From the NCBI GenBank assembly GCA_026874595.1, contig CM049312.1, forward strand, positions 28,859,456 to 28,923,455: a stretch of 64,000 bases of DNA, written 5' to 3'. This DNA comes from Sipunculus nudus. Its lineage: Eukaryota; Annelida; Sipuncula; Golfingiida; Sipunculidae. Both the position numbers and the translations under genes were made by a program. Below, piece after piece: positions 25,541-37,191 of the stretch (its first letter is position 1; every line of letters begins with the position of its first letter). The notes beneath the pieces are model-generated. The model had not been told where the DNA came from. It ran no database searches and worked only from the letters and a program-made list of their open reading frames with translations.

Positions 25541-27989
25541 GCAATAGCAGTGCTAAAAAGTTAAATAACAAAAATCCACCTTTCTATTTGATAAATTTCC
25601 CTCTTCGGGGTTGTATGTCGTTAGCCGTTTCTTAGTTAACCAGTACTTCCTACATGTAAATGTTAGTCACGTGCATTTTTGGCTCCACAGCATAAACTGT
25701 CAATGGAATCTTTACAACGGATCAATCTCCACAACAGATATTTTAAAAATTTAAATTAGCAAAAACCTAGCACACAGTATTGCTGGTCATCCAACACAGA
25801 CAATATAACAGCTCTTTCCTCTTACACGCACCTGAATCTGTAACTCCCCGCCCCCCCCCCCCCCCTTTTTTTTAAATCACTCTTTCTTATACCTTGGGAG
25901 TCGGGTCAGTGGTATGCAAATATGTTGCTTTGACCATGGTGCAATCATGACAACATTTGCATGCTGCATTATCAATGAAATAATATCGCAAGACAACCTT
26001 GCTGTCTAAGCCTGGACCAAACTGGGCCTGCTGTTTTGTTTCGGTTTTGTAACAGTTTGCTTGTAAATATATGCATGTGTGTTTATAAAATGTTGAATAT
26101 TAGGGCCCAGCTGGGTCTGCGGCTGTTCTCTTAACCCCCCCCCCCCCCCCTCTTAATAAACTGATTTTATCAGTGTCAGAAAAAGTTGTTAAACTCTTCA
26201 AAGGCCTGTTCCTTAAAAGCCCAATAAATATAAATCCAGTATTGGATAAAAATTTCATTTTAACCCATATTTAGGTGACCACTGTATGCTTTCTCATTGT
26301 CAAAAGGCACTTTGATCAGAGCTGTAACCGACACATTACAAACAAAACAAAACATTAAATCAAATGAACAGCTTGAACCTTCAAGCCTGGGGCCCCCTCG
26401 ACTTGGCGACCATTTTATTCAATTCACACAGTGCCATGCACATCACTTCAAATATCACATTCATTATAACATGTTAAACCAGTAAATCCTCATTCAATAA
26501 ATATAGAAAAAAAAAATACAAGCATGGCAAACAAGTGATGGAATTCAAAACAATCTGTCCATGACTAATGACCTATTTTCAGTTTACCTGTGGAGAAAAT
26601 TACCTAGTTCTCATGTACCGATTCAAACAGAACAAGAAAGAGGCACACTATTCTGATATGGATTAAACTGGGCAATCAAGAAATGCCCAGTGGGTATGGC
26701 TATGTCTAGAATTTGATCTGACTGTCAATGTCCCATTAGATAAAATACCAGGAAACTGACTGGAATGACATCTTAAATATTTTGACAATAAATAAAGGAT
26801 TCTTCTAACTATAGTACGGCTCTGAATGTTTTATATGATACATATTATAAGTATATGTTTTCTTAATACAGAGTGAGACCATGATACTTTTACTCTGTTA
26901 CATCTGAGATGTAAACCTCTGTGTGGTACAAATGCTGTGAAGAGTTGGTAAATAAGGGCTACACATGCCCTTTGGTTGTAACACTAATCTCAAATTCCTA
27001 AAGACTGATGTTCGATGTCTGATCGTACTGACAATCTCTATTAATAGATTTGGTCACATGATCATACTATCAGCAACTAAAACAATTAGGAAATTATCAT
27101 AAAGTTCTTATTGATACAATTATGGCAAGAATCCATCTGGCAATAAGATGTCTCCAGCAAATTTTTCCCTGGTTTATAATGAAGAAAACCATACAAAACT
27201 GAACTATTACAATTAATTATGGTGCAAATAATTTTTTGGTCACAACCATACCAAGGCAGATAAAGTAAAAGATCTTTAAAAAAAATGATGACAATGTATG
27301 ATCACCTGTTCCATATAATCCCCGTTTTGTGCTGGAACAATAAATTAATATTAATTTAAACTGCACCAACTTCAGCACTCTGCAGTACCTGACCACAAAT
27401 ACGTTCATACCAATACCGTATGCACTGGTCTAGTAGTATTACAAATATGCTTGTCTGTCTCCCTGGCTATACAAGCAGGAGTTGCCATTAAAAGTGAATG
27501 TTATTTTATATTTCTGGCTAGAGCTGGTTCACAGAGATCTAAAAAAATAGACAAGTGCCCCGCAGTAAAAGGAGTCCATAATCTATCATACCATCTATGA
27601 GCTCAGCAGAACCAAATAAATAATTATGTAGGGTACCAGTCTACACTGAATGCTGCATTGATTTATACAATATCTGTCAATCTGGTTTTGTTTACTGCAC
27701 ATTCCCCAGTGTACATAAAATTTGTGGCACTTTAAAACAAGATTTCACTTCTTTTATATGTCAACTGAACCTTTTAATTCACAACTTCTACAAGCAGCAA
27801 CACCAGTAAAATGCAATGATAGAAAACATCACAAATGACAAGCTGCATTCTGGTGTCGGATTTTCAGTATTGAGTCCAGCATATACATACTAATAGTTCC
27901 ACAGAGATAATTTTAATTAATAACATGCTCAGTGCCTTGCACAAGTATGTCAAATGTAAAACACAATTCTAAGCCTGGAAAAACAAAAT

Positions 27990-28740
27990 ACTTGGAATAA
28001 AATTGAAGTACCAAAAGTCTATCTCAAGAGCAATCAATGCATGGGTTAAACACAACGCCCAAAGCCTTGCAGGCATGAAAAGTAAAGTCTATGTGCCATG
28101 GTAATAAGAAGCGCAAGGCCCATAAAACAGTGCAGACATGAAAGCAAGGTTGAGAGCCATAGAAAGGTGAAACAAGAAACTCACAAGTTAAAACACAAGT
28201 TGAATCCTGTGTCCTTTTGAAACAATGGGTTTAGAGCCTTGCTGGTTTGAAACATTAATCTGATAGCCTTGTGGGTTTGAAAAAGGGGCCCATGTACTAA
28301 AGACATGAAATGCATGGCTTAAAGCCAAGCAGACAAGAAACTTGAAGAGCTTGATGCCTTGCAGACTTGGAACACTATGTTGAGAGCCATAGAAGTGTAA
28401 ATCATATGGCTCAATACAATGTATATGCAAAATGCAAAAGATCCAGGCAGGTGTCAAACAAGGTTCAAAGCAATGAAGATATGATATACAAGATTTAGTG
28501 CAATGCTAACAAGGAAAGAGCTAGAGTAAGGCAGAAATAAGAAATGCAAGGCCAAGAATTAGGCCAATGTTAAAAACACAAGGATGAGCCATGCAAACAA
28601 TACATCAAGGCCCAGGGCTGGGTCAGTATGAATTCTGAAGATTTGGGAGCCATGGAATATGAAACACAAAGCAGAGAGCCATGTAGGAGTGAAAATCTGA
28701 GGCGTCATATGGACACAAATGACCACAATGTTCATGCAAG
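27990..28740. repeat. Degenerate roughly 40-base minisatellite
   Basis: The words AGCCTTGCAGGC-TGAAAC, GAGAGCCATAGAA and CAAGGTTGAGAGCC recur at about 35-42 base steps over 750 bases, with much decay. The block lies 1.2-1.9 kb beyond the gene 2 stop codon, so it could be in a long 3' UTR or just past the gene. Confidence 0.6.
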
Positions 28741-29512
28741 CTAGGTTAACAGCACTGGAATGTTAGCGATGCTGCGGCCTGTAATATGCCACAGAAAAAT
28801 ACTTAAGGCCTCGTTGTAACCTACAATTACCGGTATCTGACTGCTCTATATACTAATGGTATGCAGATGAATTGATTAATAATTAATTTTATTAGCATGA
28901 CTACCAGCCAGTTTGGCACCACAAGTGCCATATCATAATTTTTTGTGCTCATTGTGCATGTTAATTTTCTCAAAAGGATCTTTTATACATCAGTTAATAC
29001 AGCAAATTTATTTCAAATACGAAAATATCTAATTGAGCTTCTTTCTAATCTAAGTTCAAGGCCCTGTTTTATAAAACACATTTAAAAATGTTCACATTTT
29101 GTGGTGTAATATTTGACCAGGAATTCAAAACATAAATGACCAAACATGAACCAGAAAAATCCTTCATGGCTATGGTGGTGTTTTAGTTCTTGAAGCATCC
29201 ACCAGATGTCTCTCTTGTGCATCTTCTGTGAAAACCTACTTTTGATCAGTTTATCCTCCACATGTCTATAAAATCATTTGGTTAGCTGTACATATATTGT
29301 GTCACAACAACCCCACTGGAGCAGATATCTCTGCAAATACTCTAAAACATCTACTTCACACCCCACGCGAGTTTCAGGGCAACCAGTGCAATCATTGTGA
29401 AACAGCCAGGGAAAAAAAAAGAAGCAAAATAACCGAGTTTTAAATTATTACTATAATAATGAGTTGATACTGTGGAGACTGGACACCAAATTTACCAGAC
29501 ATACAACTGTGA

Positions 29513-29518
29513 TTTATT
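29513..29518 (-). terminator. Candidate poly(A) signal of gene 2
   Basis: AATAAA on the minus strand lies about 390 bases past the stop codon. Other hexamers lie further on, so a longer 3' UTR is possible. Confidence 0.35.
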
Positions 29519-29909
29519 GAAATACAGAACCCTGATCGACTCTACATTTCACTGAAAAATTATTAAAAACCTGCATAGAAGACAACACCACCAATAAATG
29601 AACTTTAACACAAAAAGTTAGGGGGCAAAACATAAGTACTACAGTTTGTATCAAATTGTCAATAAAAATTCTGCATCAAGCTCTTGCCCCACAGAGTACA
29701 ATTGTTTGTGCTTGTATGTGCGTGTGTTTGTGTACGTGTATGCAAGACTGTGACCCCATCCTGCTCCCATATCTTAGGCACCTGGGTTGCTATAGTAACT
29801 GAAGAAAGTTAGGTCTGAAATGTGTACAGGAAATGGGGGTGACTGAATTTATATGCATGGCACTGTGGAAGCAAGCAGACACTGGGAGGTCCCGCTCTTA
29901 TGTACAGGC

Positions 29910-29947
29910 TCACTTGCTGCTCTGGTAGTAGATCACACGGTTATCAC
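29910..29947 (-). CDS. Gene 2 terminal coding exon
   Basis: The acceptor tttttcag|GTGATAAC is followed by a frame reading (S)DNRVIYYQSSK and TGA at 29912-29910. Only this frame stays open to a sensible end, and it continues the conserved C-terminal block. Confidence 0.85.
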
Positions 29948-32900
29948 CTGAAAAATACAATTTTTTTGTCAAATAACTGTCTCTTCAGATGCAACAGTAA
30001 TCACTATTAATACAGCATTCAAAAAGGCATTTTTCTGCAATGGTCAAAATCCATAATTGAATATTGCCAATATAAGGCACTTATGAAATCTGTGATGAAC
30101 ATTTGTTTTCACTTTTTATGCTATAAGATTATGTTCCTCTAACAGTACCAAATTCTACCATCAGATGTCAGGACCATAGCTGTTGATACTGCATCCACCA
30201 GTGTATTCAAATCACCTATACCTACCGGAATTTGACAATTCCTGGTATCAAAATAAAAGTCAATTGAAATCTAATCATGTTTATAATCTCACACCCTTTG
30301 TCCAGGGTTCGCAGGTTTTACCCAGCACCCTGGGTATTTTACCCAGGGTTTACCCATTGGGTTAGGTAAAATAGGTTTTACCCAGGTCAAATGCAAATCC
30401 TGCTTTAGTCAGTCAATAATACAGATTTTGCAAAATAACCATAAACCTGTGGATTAATGTTTTCTTTAGCTGTTAATTTAATAATTTCTCTGCAGGGAAT
30501 GGACTGTATTTCAACAGAACAAATAGCATGACAAACATCTGCATGTATTTGGACCTTGCTCATGCACACAATACCATGCATTCAACCTATCTGAATACAT
30601 TACCCTCTAAACAGCATATTCAAACTAATTTGAAACCTGTTCTTAACTGGCTTTGCATTCACATGCCAATCTAAGTGTTTTCTCACTGTCTGTCAAGCCT
30701 ATTTGTCCCTGGGGAGACAGGTGGTTTTAAATGATTTCAGAATGTCCCAATATTGTGACCGTTGCACAGGCAGGACAGATGAGGTTCTGCACTTTGCTCA
30801 TTTATTTAAAAAGTATACATGTATATTTCACAAATGTGACATCTTATAATTATCATTAAACCTGTATATTCTAAATCTGGTGTCATTATTGTCATTAGAA
30901 ATATTTATTACTATCACTATGCTTATTACTGGGTCAGATCATCTGATCTACAAATTAATACTCACTTTTCTCCTTCAATTCCATTACTCTGTCCCATTCT
31001 GAAAAAATAAACAGAAATGTGAATGTTTGAAAAATTGCAAGTGATGCAGAGTACAGAAACTGCAATCATGAACAACAACAACAACACCAAATTAACCAAT
31101 GGCCTGTGCGGGGCTTTAATAAACATAGGTTAAGATTTATGTACTCTTAATACACTGCAGTTATTTTTATCCCATTTGGTTGAGTATTCATCTAAATAGA
31201 AATTTCACATGGCAATGTAAAATTAGGTATTTTACCAAAATAGGGAAATTATGTGGAGAAACAATTAAGTGAATGTAATTGTAAGCAACAACTGAGAAAG
31301 ACATACATTTGAGATATGAGTTAAAACTTTTCTGAATGACCCTTGAGCACTGATTTTAAGTCTAAAAGATATATTTATATGTTTTTCTATCTGTGAGGGA
31401 TAGTGAACCGAGTTGCTGTTCTTACATTTTATTCTATATATGATTCCATATGAGAATGCTATTTTAAGTATATGTATCCTATCTTTCTTTTTTATTTCAA
31501 ATTCACTTGTAAAATATTTAGTTCTTTGTATGTGAACATAAATTAGGATAGTCTGACACAATCATGAAATATAGAACTCTGGCGCCTTATTTGGGCTTGG
31601 TTAAGAAATAGACCAGACTGGCAAAAGCATCTGACTCAACTGGGTGTGGCAGTGCACACAATGCCACCTATCTCCAACTTGATGAACTATACAGAAGCTG
31701 AACTAATAATATTATTCAATGCTGCCATACCCCTAAACCATAAGTTCATTAACCTTAGCAATAAGATGCACTCTCTCCCCCAGCCCCTCCAATGTCTGTG
31801 ACTTACAGCAGTACAGCAGTGTTCACATCCAGGATTCACATTCATACTAAAGACCACCAGCAATCCCTCCACAGACGAAATTTGATGTCAAATTTGTGAT
31901 CTGAGGTATTTTGACCATAAAACTAAGATGGCTGCTGATTTTTAGCAAAAAAATTCTTTTCTAATCCAGCCATTTTTCTATAACCAATTCATCAATCTCG
32001 TGGGAAAGCAAATGACAAAACTTTTTTTTATTTCTGATTTTATAATGACATTGCAGCTTTATTCATTTATAAAATAATATCATGAATGGCATCATTGTTG
32101 GCAGAATCGAAGGTCCAAATAAACTAGAATGGCTTTGTTTTTGCAGCACAAAAACATACGTCTCCCACTACGGGCCATCCCAAAACATTAGGGGTAGATA
32201 TGCACTACAAAACAAGGATTCTAGATTTCAGCAGATTTGACCTTGAAGATCCAGTTCAAGGCCACTGCTTTTCGAACTCCTCCAAGGTTTAGCAGAAAGA
32301 ACCGGTGTGTCAATGTTGTAGTAAAAATCTTCAGTATTCCAATCCAAAGTCATGGGGGTCACAATAATCCTAGAATTGATGAAATTTTAATTTGAAGATC
32401 AAGGTCACCAGTACCCAAAATATTCAGAGAACTCGGTTAAAACAATTTGTGTGTCAAATGTAAGGGAAAAAATCCACAATACTTAATAAGTGATTGTGTT
32501 CACAAGACAAGAACTATAATTTGGCTTATTTGACCATGAAGTTCCTGGTCAAGGTCACCAGTTTTCAAACTCACCCAAGAACTTAGTAGGAACATTTTGT
32601 ATACCAAATTTGAGGACAAAATGTGAAGCCCTTCAAAAGTTATTGGGTTCACAAAAATTTTACATTTTGTCATATTTGCCCTTGAAGATGAAGGTCAAGA
32701 TCATTGGATTTTCGAACTTGTCCTAGTTTTTGGTAGGAACAATGAGTGTTTCAAATTTTGGAGTAAAATATGCAGCCCTTCAAAAGTTATCTCATTCACA
32801 AGATTAAGACAATAACTATAATTTGGCTGATTTGACCTGGAAGATTATGGTCAAGGTCACCAGTTTTTGAACTCGCCCAAGAAGTTGGCAGGAACAATTT

Positions 32901-35900
32901 GTGTATCAGATCTGAAGACAAAGTTTGTCCTTCAAAAGTTATGGGGTTCATAATAATTTTACATTTTGGCAGATTTGACCTTGAAGATGAAGGTCAAGGT
33001 CACCAGATTTGTTATCATGTTCACAAGATATTCCACAAACGACAACTGGGACAAAGACAGACAATGGCACTGAAAACAATGTCTCCCCTAGAAGGGGGTT
33101 GGGGGAAGGAGGGGGCGGGCAGAGATATTATGACTGCATGATAGAACGCTGTGCAAGGTACAGAGGGTGCAATATTACCTGTCAAACATCATGCTAAGGT
33201 TTGTGATATACACTTGAAAGGAAAATTCCTCATCCATGCATGAACATTAAATGGACTGGTACAATGCTCAGGTGATCGTGCTTAATTTTCCCTTCACTTA
33301 CGCTTTTCCATCCAGGTAAGTACAGGTGACAATGACCTAGTTATTGCCATTAGATACATAAACAAATACAATCACAAGGACATCTGCCATTCTGGGAATT
33401 ATAAATCTAAGGATCTGGTATAAGCAGACTGTAAACTCAAGAGTGGCACACAGAATTTGTGAACCAAAACAATACATTGAAGCCAAGAGCAAAATCTGAA
33501 GCCATGACGCTCATATGCAATGGATCTCTTTAACAGCTGTTTTATAGTTTTTTTTAATAATTCTAGAATCCAGAGTTAATAGTTTCAATCTAAAAATATA
33601 CCTGGAAGAAATTTTAAAGAAATTCTAGATGTTTCACAAATTATACAAATCATACTTCCAATGATACTTACCTTGATAAATATATTTAATAATACACAGT
33701 AATGGAAACGGATGCAAAGGAAGAATGAAGCCCATTGGTATTACATACTTACTTAGACATTCTAGAAAACATTACAGCTCTTTGACAGTCAATATGAAAA
33801 CTCAAAATTGTGACCCAAAGGAAGAGAAGCATAATAGTCAAAGAGTGGAAAATAAAATGGAAACAGGACAGGAAGCAGAAACTCACCTCGTATGAGGTAT
33901 GTGATGGCTTCTTCAAGATTAAAACGACCACGCTCCATGTTGTAATCTACCTTTGGTGTGAGTTCTAGTTTATTATCCGTGTCACTAACTTTATCTGTTT
34001 CACCGATATCCACCTTTACTCCCTGGACAGTCTGAGTGTTAATCTGGGTAGCGCCTAGTTTCACATTTATATCCGGGGAAGGCATAGAAATAGGTACATC
34101 CATGGCACTGGTTGCGGTAGATATTTCATTGTGACCTTTGACCCCTGGATTATGCACAGAGGGTCTGTTGTTTTCCACAGGTTTGCTTATAGGTATCAGT
34201 GTTAATCCATTTTTACAGGCTACAATTTGTTGAAGTTTATCCAGGGATTTGTCCTGGTTATCACTAGATGAAGATGGTGTAATACCTGTCCCACTACTAG
34301 GTGGGGTACTCTCTTCTAATGATGGCTCAAAGCCAAAAGATATATCTAAGTTCCTAGGGGCATCGTTAAATTTCCCATCTAAGAAAACCACAGACTTTCC
34401 TTTGGTTTTTTTACTGTTATTTGTGTGCACTTTGACACTGGTTTGGGGCACCTGCCCTGTGCAGGGCGGGGCAAGGTTACCAGCCATGCTACAGGAAGAC
34501 GAGCTAATGTCATCATTGGGCTGGGCCTGCTCGTTGTCTTTAGAACTGACGGGGGACAAAGCAGGGTCTGATCCCTGCACTGTTGGTTTACTGTCTACAT
34601 CACATGTAGACCGATCTGGGTCCACACTGACCTGAGCATCAGCTAAGCTAAATTCAACTACTGGATCACATGGTAACGGGGATGGAGGAGGCTCCGCCGC
34701 AGTTGGTATTTCTGATCCCAGCGCAGGGTACTCCTGATCAAACGTCTCTGGGACCAGCACATTGGCAACTGGCGGATGTGGTGCTGGACTGATGCCCTCC
34801 TGGGGGGCAGCGCTGGCTGACATATCCTCCGGCGAGCCAGCCTCTTTAGAAAAATTTTCAGACATCTCCGGCTCAGGAGAGCTTGAACTAGATTTATTAT
34901 CCTCTGTGGTTTTGCTGTGTGTGTCTCTTTGAGTACTGTCGCTGGTGCCGTCGTCTGAAAGCACAGAGCCTGCAGAGGGTGCATTTTGTGCATATTTGGA
35001 ATCAACTGGGAAACCTGGCACCCCCTGTGGTTTGGGAGCTGCGGCAATCTTTGCATAAGATACAACATTCTGCATGCCACTGCTAATACTTTTATTTTCA
35101 CCTCCAGCGGATGGTGTCACTAATGGTAACGATTTTACAGATTCTAAATCACTGTCTTCAACTTCAAGGTTAGCCTCCGAGGGAGCATTTCCTGTTGAAT
35201 TCCGTCGACCTTCACGGGCACCCAGTACCGGAAAAGAGGAGGGACTGAAAGCACGATCAGTTGATTTTTCTATACGAGATCCCGCACCGGGAGGAGGGGT
35301 CACCGATCGACCACGCTGTATACGTTGCCGAGGCTCCCTTTTGGTTTCCACACCAGATGGTTCCCGATGTGGCACCTCTTTTGTGTCTTTATGCTGTTTC
35401 TTTTTCTTACTAATGACTACAGTAAATTCTTCCTCCACTGGGGGCCCAACATCCAGGTCTGTAAAGATGTAATAATTATCAGGCAGCATATTATTGTTGG
35501 ACCAGCTGGACCCCTCAGCTTTCCCACTGGAATTGCTGATGCGGTCAAGAGAAGAAAATGAGTCTTTATTTGAGTCTTTGCTACTGAGATCAATGGAGCT
35601 GCCCAAGACCTCCGAGGCCTCCATATATAGGTCACTGGCTTTACTGCTTCCATCATCACCACGTTCGCTGCTGTTTTCTGATCCAGTGCGATCATCACGC
35701 CCACTCAGTGACCCTTTCAAACGGCGTTCTTTGCTACGGCGGGCATTTTTATCCACAGGGATCATAGTAGGGGTGGAGGTGGTTGGAAGGGGTAAACCAT
35801 TAGGGACGTGACTTTTCCGTTTTCCTTTCTTACCACCCTGTGCGTTATTTTCGATAAAGTCAAGAAGATCATCCACGCGATCTGTTCCACGATAGCCAGG

Positions 35901-36217
35901 TATATCTTCAGCTTTAACCATTTTGCCTTCTTTTTTCTCTTTACGTTTATTTTTGCGTTGCTGTTTCTGTGCATATTCTTTCTTTTCCTCGTGATCAGCT
36001 ACACTCACTCCATTTAAAGGATATGTCCCATAATCAGACAGCTGTTCAGGAAACACTTTGCTGCGGCCGCTGCTGGCTGGGTTATCAAGTGTGCGAGGCC
36101 CGCCGCCAGCTGTCAACTTAGCACCCATCTTCTGGTGGACGTCAATTGGATTACCGTTCACATCCTTTGCAGCATCTTTACTGTTAAATCCATGGGTATT
36201 ATCCCCTCTACTGTCAT
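29910..36217 (-). CDS. Large disordered protein with NUFIP2-like C-terminus, last three coding exons; N-terminal exon not resolved
   Basis: Exons 36217-33887, 30998-30966 and 29947-29910 join in frame into about 800 residues ending in TGA. The first exon is open for 777 residues. It is rich in Ser, Pro, Asp and Lys and looks disordered. Numbered from this exon, the visible blocks are a Lys/Arg-rich segment at 78-100, EDIPGYRGTDRVDDLLDFIE at 104-123, EEEFTVVISKKKKQ at 262-275, SFPVLG and EYPALG, SYAKIAAAP at 387-395 and KSVVFLDGKF at 608-617. The spliced C-terminus GRFNLEEAITYLIREWDRV followed by MELKEKSDNRVIYYQSSK aligns, from memory, with the end of NUFIP2, an FMRP-interacting RNA-granule protein. 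Human NUFIP2, as I recall it, also has one huge exon and tiny last exons. The big exon starts with two bases of a codon, so an upstream coding exon ending in phase 1 must exist. Coding status is secure. The family name is tentative, and a search of the last 40 residues against NUFIP2 would settle it. Confidence 0.85.
30295..30395. repeat. TTTTACCCAGGT-type repeat, third copy (inverted relative to 4065)
   Basis: GGTTTTACCCAGCACCCTGGG leads into a stretch that matches the reverse complement of 4065-4130 over about 65 bases. It lies in the last intron of gene 2. Confidence 0.6.
30966..30998 (-). CDS. Gene 2 microexon (33 bases)
   Basis: The sequence ttattttttcag|AATGGGACAG to GAGAAAA|gtgagt encodes (E)WDRVMELKEK. 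Both splice sites are near consensus and the phases match the exons on either side. The next possible donor cut, two bases later, would produce an immediate stop in the last exon. Confidence 0.85.
32230..33012 (+). repeat. Tandem roughly 145-base repeat with GATGAAGGTCAAGGTCACCAG
   Basis: Six units begin near 32240, 32391, 32530, 32673, 32833 and 32976 with TTTGACC-TGAAGAT. Each continues with GTCAAGGTCACCAG, CGAACTC-CCCAAG, GGAACAAT-TGTGT and CCTTCAAAAGTTAT. Similar tandem repeats are common in mollusc introns. Confidence 0.8.
33094..33119 (+). other. G-quadruplex-forming tract
   Basis: Four G-runs of 5, 5, 5 and 3 are separated by loops of 2, 5 and 1 bases. They lie on the plus strand, the template strand of gene 2, inside an intron. 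Confidence 0.7.
33887..36217 (-). CDS. Gene 2 main exon (2331 bases)
   Basis: The acceptor ttcatgtctttcag|ATGACAG has a strong pyrimidine tract. The donor is TACGAG|gtgagt. The frame is fixed by the 777-residue open reading frame. Its GC content is well above the flanking intron, as expected for coding sequence. The ATG at the exon border is out of frame. Confidence 0.93.
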
Positions 36218-37170
36218 CTGAAAGACATGAAAAGTAACTGATAAGAACCAAGTGGAAGGTGTCAATTTTTTTTCCAATCAGAGCCAAAAAAGCAAACTGG
36301 TAAAATTCTAGCAGAACCTAAGAGAATTGCTCTAATGTCTTAAGTTAATTATATATTCTTAGCTTTGTGGGTACAAAACCTGAAATCAAGATGAATCCAT
36401 TAATACAATTTCTATGATTCTAACCACATGGTTACCTTCATTCTCATTTAATAGACAACACCACTGACATGCAAAAGACCTGTCCTTATAAAATGAAGAA
36501 AAAAAATGTCAGAGTACTTTCATCTCAGGGGAGTCAGATACAAAGATTTTCTAAATTAACTGTGGCCTGGTTCAGCCTGGGGATTCTAAATGAATACCCT
36601 AATAATTATATATAGCTCCATGAATAATAACACAATACTATATCCAAACTGCAGGAATCTTCATGTAATTTGATAATTTCTTTTGAATTTCTGATGAAAT
36701 GAAAAGAACAAATTTTGGCTATATTATCAAAGTACTTGTTTCCTGAAGAATACCTAAGGCTGAAATGAAAAGGAAGCTGCCACATGGAGCAAGGACAATG
36801 ATCAGTACTCCACAGGTTAACAATAGTTCAACCTGCATGTACACAAGGCCAGTAACACAGACATATGTGCCTATTACAACACCACAGATATTGCTTGTGT
36901 AACAAGGTTGGGGTCTTTGTTTGTGAACCTTGGCTATTCATGAAAGTTCAGGCATGGCAGTTGCTCTGGACTTTCAGGTAAAGATATGTACATATACACA
37001 CATTTTAAAAAACACATATTTTACTCTCTCACATCACATAAACACAGGATCTGCTAGTCCTAGCAGAGGCTACACAATTAAAGATGTGTTGGTTCCCACT
37101 GAATATTAAAACGTTCCATCTTCATTACAAATACTGAACGCATGAAAACACATGTAATAAACCATTATTT

Positions 37171-37191
37171 TTATATATATATATATATATA
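37171..37191. repeat. AT microsatellite
   Basis: Short TA run. Confidence 0.9.

Larger units (their letters stand above)
22564..27980. other. Intergenic stretch, no gene seen
   Basis: This is AT-rich sequence with microsatellites and poly-G/C tracts (23657-23676 G; 25851-25865 C; 26135-26150 C). Open frames up to 120 codons lack recognisable motifs or plausible splice context. Confidence 0.5.
30999..33886 (-). other. Gene 2 intron before the microexon
   Basis: This 2.9 kb intron contains a tandem repeat block (32230-33012) and a G-quadruplex-like tract (33094-33119). No further exon was recognised. Confidence 0.7.

Noticed and set aside
36730-36780. Acceptor-like cttccttttcatttcag with a 24-base open stretch in the right phase
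   Set aside because: The donor (ACAA|gtactt) is poor and the exon would be very short. There is no conservation evidence.
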